Shown here piece by piece: positions 33,697 to 46,300 of a stretch of 64,000 bases of DNA; the stretch's first letter is position 1; each line of letters begins with the position of its first letter. The stretch covers positions 2,662,415 to 2,726,414 of the forward strand of contig CP054595.1 in assembly GCA_013347225.1 (NCBI GenBank). The letters run 5' to 3'. Below the pieces are notes generated by a model that saw only the letters and a list, made by a program, of their open reading frames with translations, had not been told where the DNA came from and made no database searches. This DNA is from Candidatus Accumulibacter similis. Its GTDB lineage: Bacteria > Pseudomonadota > Gammaproteobacteria > Burkholderiales > Rhodocyclaceae. The translations under genes were made by a program, and so were the position numbers.

Positions 33697-36600
33697 ATGC
33701 TGGTCAGGGGGAGATCACCAGATTCGGCGAAGTTCGGCCGCCCGCGGCTGGCACGCGTTCATCCTCGCGAACGCCTCTTCCTGCTTCTGGACGAATGCCT
33801 GGAGCAGGGCGCCGTATGGGTCAGCGGTCCCCCAGGAGCCGGCAAGACGGCGCTCGTGGCCAGCTACCTCGACGCGCGCGAGCTGCCAGCGCTCTGGTAT
33901 CACACCGACAGCGGCGACCGCGATCCGGTGCTCTGCTGTCATTGCTTCGAGGCCGCAGTAAGCGGGATCGCGGCGTCGCCTGGCGGCGACCGACTACCCT
34001 TGAACCCGGCACAGACCACTGACCTGAGGTCGTTCATCGGTCAATTCCTCGCCAGCTTCTACGATGGAATCGGCGTGCCGAACACCATCGTCCTCGACGA
34101 TTGTCAGGAAGCACTGGTTGCACCCGAGTTTCGCGAGCTGTTGGCCACCGCCGTTCGCATGGCTCCCAGCGGCATCAGCTGGATCATCGTCAGCCGGACC
34201 CAGCCTCCCGCCGACTTCACAGGCCTGCGTGCCAAGGACCGCCTCGCCGTCCTCGGGCCCGATCAACTCCTGTTGAGCGAAGACGAATCAATCGCGCTGC
34301 AGCAACTCAGCACTGCCGGCGGCGGCCGGCGGAGCCTCGACCACATGCGCCAGGCGCACCGGTTGACCTGTGGTTGGCCGGCGGGGTTGAAGCTCCTGTC
34401 GCAGGTCGAGGACCTCGCTTTGCTGGACGTGCCCGACACCGTTCGCGCCAGCCACAGCGCGCTGTTCCAGTACCTCGCGACGGAGATCTTCGATCGCCAG
34501 TCGCCGAATGTTCGCGGCTTTCTGCTGCGCGTCGCCTACCTTCCCAGAATGGCTCCAGCAATGGCCGACCAGCTTGCCGGGAGCAGCGATGCCTCGCGCA
34601 TTCTGGCAACCATGCACAGCGACAACCTGCTCACCACCCTGCACGCAGTTGGTGGAGAGATGCAGTACGAGTTCCATCCCTTGCTGCGGCAATTCCTGCT
34701 CGTCCGCGCCCGGATTGATCTGCCGCCTGACGAACGCCGGCGGATCGAGCTGCTGGCCGCTTCCGTGCTGGCGGCACAGGGCGAGCTCGACGCGGCCGCC
34801 AGCACGCTGATCGGCGGCGCCCACTGGCCAGAACTGGAGTCGCTGATCGTCGGGCAGGCGCAGCCGCTGATCAAACGCGGCTGGCAACGCACCCTCTCCG
34901 CCTGGCTCGATGCCCTTCCCGCCGGCCATCTGGCGAGCAATCCCTGGCTACAGTACTGGCGTGGCAGCGCGTGGTTGCCGTTCGATCCGCCCGCAGCACA
35001 GACCTGCTTCGAAGACGCCTACCGCCTGTTCCGCGCGTGCAGGTCGCGCGATGGGTCGTGTCTCGCCTGGTCGGCGGTCGTCGACCTGATCTGTCTCGAG
35101 TGGTCCGATTTCAGCCAGCTCGATCGCTGGCTCGATGAAGCCGACTCGCTGCAGCAGGAGTTCGGCGCACCGACTGGTGAACTCGTCGGCCGCTGCACGT
35201 CCAGCATGTTCGGGGCGTTGCTGTTTCGCCGGCCACAGGATCCGGCAATCCACGTCTGGGCCGAGCGACTGCTGGCCGTGATCGACAACTGCCCTGATCC
35301 CCAGGTTCGCATCCTGCTCGCCTGCAACCTGCAGCTCCACTACACGGTGGGCGTCGGCGACAATGCGCTGCTCGACCGCCTGACCGCAGCAATCGAGCCA
35401 CCACCGGGCAGCGTACTCGCTCCCTTTGTGGAGGCGCTGCTCTGGGCCGAGCGCTCGATGCATCACTGGAGTCGGGGCGAAATGAAGGAGGGTGCCGCCG
35501 CCGCCGACACGGGCAGCCGGCTGGCGCGCCAGCACGGTGTGCGGATGTGGGACTTTCTCCTCGGCGCACTGCAGACCTACGCCTACCTGAATCAGGGCGA
35601 CGCGGCGGCCGGTCGCCTGGCGCTCGCGCGGCTGGCCAAGTGTCTCGACCCGAGACGCCGGATCGATGTCGGCCATCATCACTACCTCGCCTGTCTCTCC
35701 GCGCTGCTCGCCGACGACGGTGCACAGGCCGTCAGGCACGGCCACACAACCAATGCCATTGCCACCCAGTATGGCGGCCCGCAACAGCATGCCCTCGGCA
35801 GACTGCTCTACGCGCAGGCGCTGCATGCCGCCGGCCGAACCGTGGAAGCGTGGCCGCTGCTGGCAGAAGGACGCGAGATCGGCGTCGCGATGCGCAGCGG
35901 CATCCTGTGTTTTCAGGCGGACCTCTGCGAAGCGCTGCTGGCTCTCGACTCCGGCGACGACGAAGGCGGCGTCAGGGCACTGCGCAGCGCCTTCAGTATC
36001 GGTGCCGCGCACGGCTACCTCAACCACAACAGCTTCCGCCCATCCGTCATGGCACGCCTCTGTGCCGTCGCGCTTGCGCGTCAGATCGAGCCCGACTACG
36101 TGCGCTGCCTGATCCGCCGGCGTGGCCTCAGGGCGCCCGGCGTCGGCCTCGATTGCTGGCCGTGGCCGGTACGGATCTACACCCTTGGCCGCTTGAGCAT
36201 CGTCGTCGACGGGCGGGCGGTGGTCCCGTCCGGCCAGCAGCACAAACCCGTCGATCTGCTGCAGGCGATCGTCGCGCTCGGAGGCCGACACATCGCCATC
36301 AGCAGGCTGATCGACAGCCTGTGGTCCGACGCCGAGAGTCGCGGTGGTCGGGGAGCCTTCGACGCCAGTCTCTTGCGTTTGCGGCGTCTGCTCGGCCACG
36401 ACGATGCCATCCTGACCGATGGCGGTCGGGTCAGCCTCAACGAAACGCTTTGCTGGGTAGACCTGTGGTCTTTCGAGCGGCTGCTGAACAGGACCGAGGA
36501 GGCACTCGCCCGCCACGTGCCGATTGAACCCGACGAGTTGGAAAGGACGAGCGACAGCCTGCTCGCACTCTACCGCGGCGACTTCCTCGAACGCGAGTCT

Positions 36601-36939
36601 GCGCACGCGTGGCTGCTGCCCCGACGAGAGCGTTCGCGGCAGCGCGTCGTCGAAGCGCTCGCCGAAATCGCACACCAGCTCGAGACAGGCGCCCGCTGGC
36701 GCGAGGCCATTCGGCTCTACCGGCGCATCATCGAGATCGATCCCCTGGCGGAAGCGTGTTATCGGCGCCTGATGGTGTCGCTGCAACGGACGGGTGAAAC
36801 CGCCGAGGCGCTGCGCGTCCATGCACGCTGCCGGGAGGTCCTGCACTCGACGCTCGGCGCAACGCCATCGCGCGAGACGGAAGCGGTCTTCGACATGCTG
36901 CGCCACGGTGGGCCGGCGAATCCACCGGCCAGCGGGTGA
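33697..36939 (+). CDS. MalT/SARP-like ATPase transcriptional regulator with BTAD domain
   Basis: A 1,080-aa protein. Walker A WVSGPPGAGKTALV is at residues about 41-54, followed by a STAND/NB-ARC-type ATPase as in MalT. The middle (about 300-820) is helical and TPR-like. From about 826 (RIYTLGRLSIVVDGRAV) a winged-helix OmpR/SARP-type DNA-binding domain starts, then a bacterial transcriptional activator (BTAD) domain to the end. Such regulators bind a ligand and ATP and activate nearby genes. ATG 33697 is chosen as the first Met with protein-like sequence; the open frame extends 73 codons upstream. It stands 363 bp upstream of the giant gene on the same strand. Confidence 0.88.
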   Translation: MLVRGRSPDSAKFGRPRLARVHPRERLFLLLDECLEQGAVWVSGPPGAGKTALVASYLDARELPALWYHTDSGDRDPVLCCHCFEAAVSGIAASPGGDRLPLNPAQTTDLRSFIGQFLASFYDGIGVPNTIVLDDCQEALVAPEFRELLATAVRMAPSGISWIIVSRTQPPADFTGLRAKDRLAVLGPDQLLLSEDESIALQQLSTAGGGRRSLDHMRQAHRLTCGWPAGLKLLSQVEDLALLDVPDTVRASHSALFQYLATEIFDRQSPNVRGFLLRVAYLPRMAPAMADQLAGSSDASRILATMHSDNLLTTLHAVGGEMQYEFHPLLRQFLLVRARIDLPPDERRRIELLAASVLAAQGELDAAASTLIGGAHWPELESLIVGQAQPLIKRGWQRTLSAWLDALPAGHLASNPWLQYWRGSAWLPFDPPAAQTCFEDAYRLFRACRSRDGSCLAWSAVVDLICLEWSDFSQLDRWLDEADSLQQEFGAPTGELVGRCTSSMFGALLFRRPQDPAIHVWAERLLAVIDNCPDPQVRILLACNLQLHYTVGVGDNALLDRLTAAIEPPPGSVLAPFVEALLWAERSMHHWSRGEMKEGAAAADTGSRLARQHGVRMWDFLLGALQTYAYLNQGDAAAGRLALARLAKCLDPRRRIDVGHHHYLACLSALLADDGAQAVRHGHTTNAIATQYGGPQQHALGRLLYAQALHAAGRTVEAWPLLAEGREIGVAMRSGILCFQADLCEALLALDSGDDEGGVRALRSAFSIGAAHGYLNHNSFRPSVMARLCAVALARQIEPDYVRCLIRRRGLRAPGVGLDCWPWPVRIYTLGRLSIVVDGRAVVPSGQQHKPVDLLQAIVALGGRHIAISRLIDSLWSDAESRGGRGAFDASLLRLRRLLGHDDAILTDGGRVSLNETLCWVDLWSFERLLNRTEEALARHVPIEPDELERTSDSLLALYRGDFLERESAHAWLLPRRERSRQRVVEALAEIAHQLETGARWREAIRLYRRIIEIDPLAEACYRRLMVSLQRTGETAEALRVHARCREVLHSTLGATPSRETEAVFDMLRHGGPANPPASG

Positions 36940-37302
36940 TCGGCGGAGCGGGCTTCCGTTGGCTGGCCCGAGTTCTGCCGGTGGCTTGCAGAGCGGGCTC
37001 TTTGCAGCGAGGCCGCGGCCTGTAGGCAATCTGTAAGAAGACCCGTGCTAGGTTGCGAGCGTTTGTGCGTGTTCTCGCGGGGGACGGCTTCCGAATGAGG
37101 GGAGGGGTCGTGTTCATGTGGTCGGCAAAACGGGTGCATGTCGTCGAAACGACCGTTGCGTGTCGTTGCGGGCCACGCTCGCCGATCGCTGGCGCGCGAA
37201 CCTCCTCCAGCAGCCCGTTCACTGTGGTTCAAGTCGTTGCGCGACATCCCGCGGCCGGTGGCAGAGCCGGCCGCCCGGCGTCGTCGTTGGAAAGGAACTG
37301 TC
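36940..37302. other. Leader region of the giant surface-protein gene
   Basis: This 363-bp gap must hold the giant gene's promoter if that gene is not co-transcribed with the regulator. It has a 12-bp palindrome AGGCCGCGGCCT at 37010-37021. AAGGA seven bases before ATG 37303 is a good ribosome site. I see no gene and no clear -35/-10 pair. Confidence 0.5.
37010..37021. promoter_or_regulatory. 12-bp palindrome upstream of giant gene
   Basis: AGGCCGCGGCCT is its own reverse complement and lies between the regulator gene and the giant gene it might control. In DNA this GC-rich such a palindrome can arise by chance, so an operator role is only a suggestion. Confidence 0.25.
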
Positions 37303-40300
37303 ATGGGTCGCCGTCCCCCAGTTTTTGACTTCCCCTCTCCCCATCTCTCGCGAGTCGCCAGCGCTCTGCGCGACGCGTTGCGCAGCGCATGGCCGTTCGG
37401 CCGCGAGGCCAAACCGAGCGCCGCGGTGGAGCGGCAGCCCGGCAAGCGGATCCACTTCGAAGCGCTTGAGCAGCGGCTGCTCCTGTCGGGCGGCGTCCTG
37501 CCGGCCTCCAGCGTGCTGCAGGAGAACGAGCCCGACAACAACCAGTTGCTGACGGCGACGATGCTGCCCCTGAGCGAAGACCCGGCGGGCAGCGGACTCG
37601 CCATTGGTCGCGCCGAAGGGCGGCAGGAACCGGCGGTGAGTGGCGACTACTGGTCCGATCCAGACTGGTGGCGGCTCGATCTGCAGCAGGGCGATGTCAT
37701 CTCGGTCAGCGTCGACACCCCTGCGAGCGACATGGACCCGTACCTCGCGCTGAACGACGGCACCGGCAGCGGCATCACGTCGGACGACAACAGTGGCCCA
37801 GGCAACGACGCGTCGATCAGTCACTACACGGTGCAGGCGACCGGCGTCTACTACATCCAGGTCGGCCGGTACAGCAACAGCTCGACGCCGGGTGCCTACG
37901 AACTGCACGTCGAGCGGACGCGGGGGGTCCAGCACGAGTCGGATGCGAGTTACAGCAATGACACGGTGGGTGGTGCGAACCCCCTCAACCTGGCAGGTGG
38001 CCAGGGGCACCGCACGGCGACGGTATCCGGGACGATCATGGCCGCGACGGGGAGCAACACCGATGAGGATGTCTATAACCTCGGTCTGTTCAATGCGGGC
38101 AACGTCATCGAGTTGTCCACGAGGCTGCCGGGCGACGGTACGCTGTCGCCGAAAGTCGTGCTGCTCGACGCCTCTGGGCAGATGCTTCCCGACACGGACG
38201 GCAACGCCGTCGACGGGCATGCGAAGGTGATCCTGAGTCAGGATGGCGTGATCTACGCCCGGGTCGAGTCGAACAGTGGTTCGGGCTCGCGCGGGCAATA
38301 CCTTCTGGATGTCGACATCAGCGACCCGGTGCCGCCGCGAGTGACGGTGCTGACGGGCTTGCCCGACATTGGGCTGACATTCAACGGGCTGCCCAGCCAG
38401 CAGGGTTGGTCCTACACCAGCAACGGGTTGACCGAGGCCAACGTCTTCACGGCCGACGGCAGCATGCTGCGGCAAAACAGCCTGGGCACGGGGGGGTACT
38501 ACGCGTACTACCAGCGCAGCGACGTGGTCGATGGCTCTCGGCCCTTCGAGTTGTCGCTGCAGGCGCGCCTGGTGCAGGAAGAAGGCGGCAGCGCCTCGGA
38601 CCACCTAGGGTTCGCGTTTGGCGTCTTTACCGGCAGCGACTACGTCAACCTGCAATTCGGTGCGACTGGGTTGCTGCTTGTCGGAGCGAGCAACACGACG
38701 GTGGCGCTCGACACCACGGCGCTGCACGACTACGTGCTCTCGGGCACACCCGATGGCAGCTACAGCCTGTCGGTGGACGGGGCGGTGGTGGCCACGGGGG
38801 CGATGTCGAAGTCCTCGGGGACGAGCTCCGTCTGGTTTGGCGATGTCACCCGCGGGCCTAACGCGCGTGGCGAGCTGACGCGGCTGGCCCTCCGGCAGCC
38901 GGGGGCCAATGACCTGGCGGGTCCGACGCTGGGGCTGAATTTCAGCGAAGCGCTGGACCCGACCTCGGTGCTGGGGACGCAGGGCGTATGGCGCTATGGC
39001 GGGCACACCTACACGCTGACGCCGCGCTCGATGAGCTGGACGGAGGCCGAAGCCGAGGCGCAGCGGCTGGGCGGGCACCTGGTGACGATCAACGATGCGG
39101 CCGAACAGGCGTGGGTGAGCGAGACCTTCGGCGGCTGGGGCGGGTGGTACGTCTGGCTGGGCATGAGCCGCACGGCGAGCGGAATGCGCTGGTCCAGCGG
39201 CGAAGCAGTGAGCTACACCAACTGGGGACCGGGCCAGCCCGATGGCAACAGCTACGCGTACCTGAACTGGAATGCGCTCTGGTACAACACCGGCAACACC
39301 GGCCTGGGCAGCGGCGGCTGGGGGGTGATCGAGATCGACGATGCGGGCGCTGACAGCGATGCCGACGGGCTGCCCGACATCCTGGACCCGTACCCGGCCA
39401 ATGCCGCCAACGCCTTCGATCTGCGCGAGGCGGGGGCTGACGGCAGCTTCGACACGGCCGACGACGTGCTCTACAGCGTGCGCCAGATCGGCTTCACGGG
39501 CACGGCGGCGACGCTGCGCATCAACGAAGGCACGCTGGGGCCGGGCAGCTACCGCTTCAGCGTGACCGCCACGGTCATGGACCCGGCAGGCAACGCGGTG
39601 GACGGCGACGGCGACGGCACCGGGGGTGATGCCTATCGGCGCTACTTCACGGTGACGCAGCCGGCGGGCTACCAGCTCGAGCGGGGCGGCTTCGGGCCGC
39701 AGGCGCCGCTGTTGCAGTTGAACGAGGATCCGGCGGGCAGCGGGCTGGCGATCGGGCGTGCGCTGGGGCGGCTCGATCCGGCCTACGGCAACGACTACAG
39801 CGATCTGGACGTCTGGCGCATCGAGCTGCAGAAAGACGACCGGATATCGGTCAGCGTCGACAGTCCGCAGAGAGAGCTGTATCCGGCGATCTGGCTGTAC
39901 GACCCGGCGGGCAGCAATGTGACCTGGGACGTCGGTCAGAACCAGGGTTACGGGCCGGATTACGACGTATTCATCAGCAACTACCAGGCGCAGGCCAGCG
40001 GCACCTATTACCTGGTGGTGTCGAAGAACTACTACGTGGGCGAATACCGCGGTCCCTACGAGCTGCACGTGGAGCGGGCACGCGGCATCCAGCAGGAGTA
40101 CGACCCCAACTACAGCAACGACAGCACGGGCGGGGCCAATGCGCTGACGTTAGCGGTGACGGGAACGCATCGCACCGCAACGGTGGCCGGAGCGATCATG
40201 GCCGCGACGGGGAGCAACACCGATGAGGATGTCTATAACCTCGGTCTGTTCAATGCGGGCAACGTCATCGAGTTGTCCACGAGGCTGCCGGGCGACGGTA

Positions 40301-43300
40301 CGCTGTCGCCGAAAGTCGTGCTGCTCGACGCCTCTGGGCAGATGCTTCCCGACACGGACGGCAACGCCGTCGACGGGCATGCGAAGGTGATCCTGAGTCA
40401 GGATGGCGTGATCTACGCCCGGGTCGAGTCGAACAGTGGTTCGGGCTCGCGCGGGCAATACCTTCTGGATGTCGACATCAGCGACCCGGTGCCGCCGCGA
40501 GTGACGGTGCTGACGGGCTTGCCCGACATTGGGCTGACATTCAACGGGCTGCCCAGCCAGCAGGGTTGGTCCTACACCAGCAACGGGTTGACCGAGGCCA
40601 ACGTCTTCACGGCCGACGGCAGCATGCTGCGGCAAAACAGCCTGGGCACGGGGGGGTACTACGCGTACTACCAGCGCAGCGACGTGGTCGATGGCTCTCG
40701 GCCCTTCGAGTTGTCGCTGCAGGCGCGCCTGGTGCAGGAAGAAGGCGGCAGCGCCTCGGACCACCTAGGGTTCGCGTTTGGCGTCTTTACCGGCAGCGAC
40801 TACGTCAACCTGCAATTCGGTGCGACTGGGTTGCTGCTTGTCGGAGCGAGCAACACGACGGTGGCGCTCGACACCACGGCGCTGCACGACTACGTGCTCT
40901 CGGGCACACCCGATGGCAGCTACAGCCTGTCGGTGGACGGGGCGGTGGTGGCCACGGGGGCGATGTCGAAGTCCTCGGGGACGAGCTCCGTCTGGTTTGG
41001 CGATGTCACCCGCGGGCCTAACGCGCGTGGCGAGCTGACGCGGCTGGCCCTCCGGCAGCCGGGGGCCAATGACCTGGCGGGTCCGACGCTGGGGCTGAAT
41101 TTCAGCGAAGCGCTGGACCCGACCTCGGTGCTGGGGACGCAGGGCGTATGGCGCTATGGCGGGCACACCTACACGCTGACGCCGCGCTCGATGAGCTGGA
41201 CGGAGGCCGAAGCCGAGGCGCAGCGGCTGGGCGGGCACCTGGTGACGATCAACGATGCGGCCGAACAGGCGTGGGTGAGCGAGACCTTCGGCGGCTGGGG
41301 CGGGTGGTACGTCTGGCTGGGCATGAGCCGCACGGCGAGCGGAATGCGCTGGTCCAGCGGCGAAGCAGTGAGCTACACCAACTGGGGACCGGGCCAGCCC
41401 GATGGCAACAGCTACGCGTACCTGAACTGGAATGCGCTCTGGTACAACACCGGCAACACCGGCCTGGGCAGCGGCGGCTGGGGGGTGATCGAGATCGACG
41501 ATGCGGGCGCTGACAGCGATGCCGACGGGCTGCCCGACATCCTGGACCCGTACCCGGCCAATGCCGCCAACGCCTTCGATCTGCGCGAGGCGGGGGCTGA
41601 CGGCAGCTTCGACACGGCCGACGACGTGCTCTACAGCGTGCGCCAGATCGGCTTCACGGGCACGGCGGCGACGCTGCGCATCAACGAAGGCACGCTGGGG
41701 CCGGGCAGCTACCGCTTCAGCGTGACCGCCACGGTCATGGACCCGGCAGGCAACGCGGTGGACGGCGACGGCGACGGCACCGGGGGTGATGCCTATCGGC
41801 GCTACTTCACGGTGACGCAGCCGGCGGGCTACCAGCTCGAGCGGGGCGGCTTCGGGCCGCAGGCGCCGCTGTTGCAGTTGAACGAGGATCCGGCGGGCAG
41901 CGGGCTGGCGATCGGGCGTGCGCTGGGGCGGCTCGATCCGGCCTACGGCAACGACTACAGCGATCTGGACGTCTGGCGCATCGAGCTGCAGAAAGACGAC
42001 CGGATATCGGTCAGCGTCGACAGTCCGCAGAGAGAGCTGTATCCGGCGATCTGGCTGTACGACCCGGCGGGCAGCAATGTGACCTGGGACGTCGGTCAGA
42101 ACCAGGGTTACGGGCCGGATTACGACGTATTCATCAGCAACTACCAGGCGCAGGCCAGCGGCACCTATTACCTGGTGGTGTCGAAGAACTACTACGTGGG
42201 CGAATACCGCGGTCCCTACGAGCTGCACGTGGAGCGGGCACGCGGCATCCAGCAGGAGTACGACCCCAACTACAGCAACGACAGCACGGGCGGGGCCAAT
42301 GCGCTGACGTTAGCGGTGACGGGAACGCATCGCACCGCAACGGTGGCCGGAGCGATCATGGCCGCGACGGGGAGCAACACCGATGAGGATGTCTATAACC
42401 TCGGTCTGTTCAATGCGGGCAACGTCATCGAGTTGTCCACGAGGCTGCCGGGCGACGGTACGCTGTCGCCGAAAGTCGTGCTGCTCGACGCCTCTGGGCA
42501 GATGCTTCCCGACACGGACGGCAACGCCGTCGACGGGCATGCGAAGGTGATCCTGAGTCAGGATGGCGTGATCTACGCCCGGGTCGAGTCGAACAGTGGT
42601 TCGGGCTCGCGCGGGCAATACCTTCTGGATGTCGACATCAGCGACCCGGTGCCGCCGCGAGTGACGGTGCTGACGGGCTTGCCCGACATTGGGCTGACAT
42701 TCAACGGGCTGCCCAGCCAGCAGGGTTGGTCCTACACCAGCAACGGGTTGACCGAGGCCAACGTCTTCACGGCCGACGGCAGCATGCTGCGGCAAAACAG
42801 CCTGGGCACGGGGGGGTACTACGCGTACTACCAGCGCAGCGACGTGGTCGATGGCTCTCGGCCCTTCGAGTTGTCGCTGCAGGCGCGCCTGGTGCAGGAA
42901 GAAGGCGGCAGCGCCTCGGACCACCTAGGGTTCGCGTTTGGCGTCTTTACCGGCAGCGACTACGTCAACCTGCAATTCGGTGCGACTGGGTTGCTGCTTG
43001 TCGGAGCGAGCAACACGACGGTGGCGCTCGACACCACGGCGCTGCACGACTACGTGCTCTCGGGCACACCCGATGGCAGCTACAGCCTGTCGGTGGACGG
43101 GGCGGTGGTGGCCACGGGGGCGATGTCGAAGTCCTCGGGGACGAGCTCCGTCTGGTTTGGCGATGTCACCCGCGGGCCTAACGCGCGTGGCGAGCTGACG
43201 CGGCTGGCCCTCCGGCAGCCGGGGGCCAATGACCTGGCGGGTCCGACGCTGGGGCTGAATTTCAGCGAAGCGCTGGACCCGACCTCGGTGCTGGGGACGC

Positions 43301-46300
43301 AGGGCGTATGGCGCTATGGCGGGCACACCTACACGCTGACGCCGCGCTCGATGAGCTGGACGGAGGCCGAAGCCGAGGCGCAGCGGCTGGGCGGGCACCT
43401 GGTGACGATCAACGATGCGGCCGAACAGGCGTGGGTGAGCGAGACCTTCGGCGGCTGGGGCGGGTGGTACGTCTGGCTGGGCATGAGCCGCACGGCGAGC
43501 GGAATGCGCTGGTCCAGCGGCGAAGCAGTGAGCTACACCAACTGGGGACCGGGCCAGCCCGATGGCAACAGCTACGCGTACCTGAACTGGAATGCGCTCT
43601 GGTACAACACCGGCAACACCGGCCTGGGCAGCGGCGGCTGGGGGGTGATCGAGATCGACGATGCGGGCGCTGACAGCGATGCCGACGGGCTGCCCGACAT
43701 CCTGGACCCGTACCCGGCCAATGCCGCCAACGCCTTCGATCTGCGCGAGGCGGGGGCTGACGGCAGCTTCGACACGGCCGACGACGTGCTCTACAGCGTG
43801 CGCCAGATCGGCTTCACGGGCACGGCGGCGACGCTGCGCATCAACGAAGGCACGCTGGGGCCGGGCAGCTACCGCTTCAGCGTGACCGCCACGGTCATGG
43901 ACCCGGCAGGCAACGCGGTGGACGGCGACGGCGACGGCACCGGGGGTGATGCCTATCGGCGCTACTTCACGGTGACGCAGCCGGCGGGCTACCAGCTCGA
44001 GCGGGGCGGCTTCGGGCCGCAGGCGCCGCTGTTGCAGTTGAACGAGGATCCGGCGGGCAGCGGGCTGGCGATCGGGCGTGCGCTGGGGCGGCTCGATCCG
44101 GCCTACGGCAACGACTACAGCGATCTGGACGTCTGGCGCATCGAGCTGCAGAAAGACGACCGGATATCGGTCAGCGTCGACAGTCCGCAGAGAGAGCTGT
44201 ATCCGGCGATCTGGCTGTACGACCCGGCGGGCAGCAATGTGACCTGGGACGTCGGTCAGAACCAGGGTTACGGGCCGGATTACGACGTATTCATCAGCAA
44301 CTACCAGGCGCAGGCCAGCGGCACCTATTACCTGGTGGTGTCGAAGAACTACTACGTGGGCGAATACCGCGGTCCCTACGAGCTGCACGTGGAGCGGGCA
44401 CGCGGCATCCAGCAGGAGTACGACCCCAACTACAGCAACGACAGCACGGGCGGGGCCAATGCGCTGACGTTAGCGGTGACGGGAACGCATCGCACCGCAA
44501 CGGTGGCCGGAGCGATCATGGCCGCGACGGGGAGCAACACCGACGAGGATGTTTATAACTTGGGTGCGGTAAAGGCCGGCGAGTCGGTCTTCCTCAGCAC
44601 CCGAATCCTCGACAACAGCACACTGCGCCCGGCGCTGGAACTGCGTAACTCGAAGGACGTCGTCGTCGCGATCAGCACCGACGTGTTGGGTGCGGCGGCT
44701 TGGTTCGACGTCATCGCGGACGACACTTACTACGTCGTCGTCAAGGGCGTTTCGGGTAACGGCTCGAGAGGCCAGTACCTGCTCGATGTCGCTGTCTGGC
44801 CAACAGGGCAGGTCACCTACGGCGATCTCGGCGTCTCCGCGATCACCTTCCCGGCCAGTGGCTCCAGTGGCGAAACCATCCGCGTCGAGTGGACCGTTGC
44901 CAACACCGGCACTGGCGAAACGGACCGGTCGACCTTGAGCGACCGTGTGGTCCTGTCAGCGAACGAGCGCTACGGCGATGGCGATGACTTAGTTCTGGCA
45001 ACCGTCCAGCACAACGGAGCGTTGGCGGCCGGCGACTCTTATTCCGCGGGCGCTGACGTGCAACTGCCGCGAGGCCGGTTCGGGTCGTACTGGTTCTTCG
45101 TGCAGACCGATAGCAGTCTTGGCGTTTTCGAGTACCTGTTCGAAGGCAATAACGTTGGTCAGAGCGGCGGGCCGATCGCCGTCGCTCGCACGCCTGCGGC
45201 CGATCTCGAAGTCCCGGACCTGCAGGCACCGGCCAAGGGGATTGCCGGGCGCCTGGTGAATGTTTCGTGGACGGTCGACAACACCGGCGACGGCACGACC
45301 GGTGACGGCACCCCGGGCGGTACGGTCGCGCAGTGGGCGGATCGTCTGATTCTGAGCCGCAACCTGTTGCGCGGTGACGGGGACGACACCGTGTTGGGAA
45401 CCTTTGCCCGTGCCGGCGAACTGCTGGCCGGCGGAGCGTACACCCGCTCTGAGACGATCCGCTTGCCGGCGGGGATCGAGGGCGACTTCTTCCTCTACCT
45501 GCAGACCGACGTTCTCGACGCTGTCTACGAAGAAGAACACGAAGGCAACAACGGTTCGTTCCTGCGCCCGATCCGGATCGACCTGCCGCGTCCCGACCTG
45601 CTCGTCACTTCGCTCAACGCGCCCGTTTCCGCCCTCAACGGCTCCGACATCCAGCTCTCTTGGCGGGTCGAGAACCTAGGGACGCTGGCCACCGGCGTGG
45701 CCAACTGGAGCGACCGCATCGTTCTTTCGCGCGATGCCGTGCTCGATGCCGGCGATGTCGTGCTCAAGACGGTCGCGCATTCGGGTGCGCTCGACGAGGG
45801 CGGCGGCTACGACGCGCAGACGACGGTCAACATCCCGACCGGCTACAGCATGTCGGAGGGTGAGTACTTCCTGTTCGTCGACACCGAAGCCGGCAAGGCG
45901 ATCAGCGAAATGGTCGAAAGCAACAACGCGACCGCGTCGGCGATCCAGCTCGCTTTCCCGCCGCATGTGGTCTTCTGGGATGGCGGCGGCGACGGGGTTT
46001 CGTGGAGCGATGCACGGAACTGGACACGCGATGCGCTTCCCGGCGCGCTCGATACGGTGACGATCGACGTCCCGTGGGCACTGACCGTCGAACATGCCGC
46101 TGGCGACGATCTCGTCGGGAAACTGGTGCTGGAAGAATCGCTGCGCCTGTCGGGCGGCAGCCTGGCAGCCGTCGATGCGCTGAACGTCAAGGGGACGCTC
46201 GTGCTTGCCGGCGACCCAAGCACCACGGTGGTGCGAGGAACGATCAGCGGCCCGGGCACGATCCTCGCCGCCGAAAGCGGCGGTGCGACGCTCGACGCGG

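Noticed and set aside
38605..44388. Three identical 487-codon minus-strand open frames
   Set aside because: They are antisense shadows of the three identical 2,160-bp repeats, with no protein-like composition of their own.
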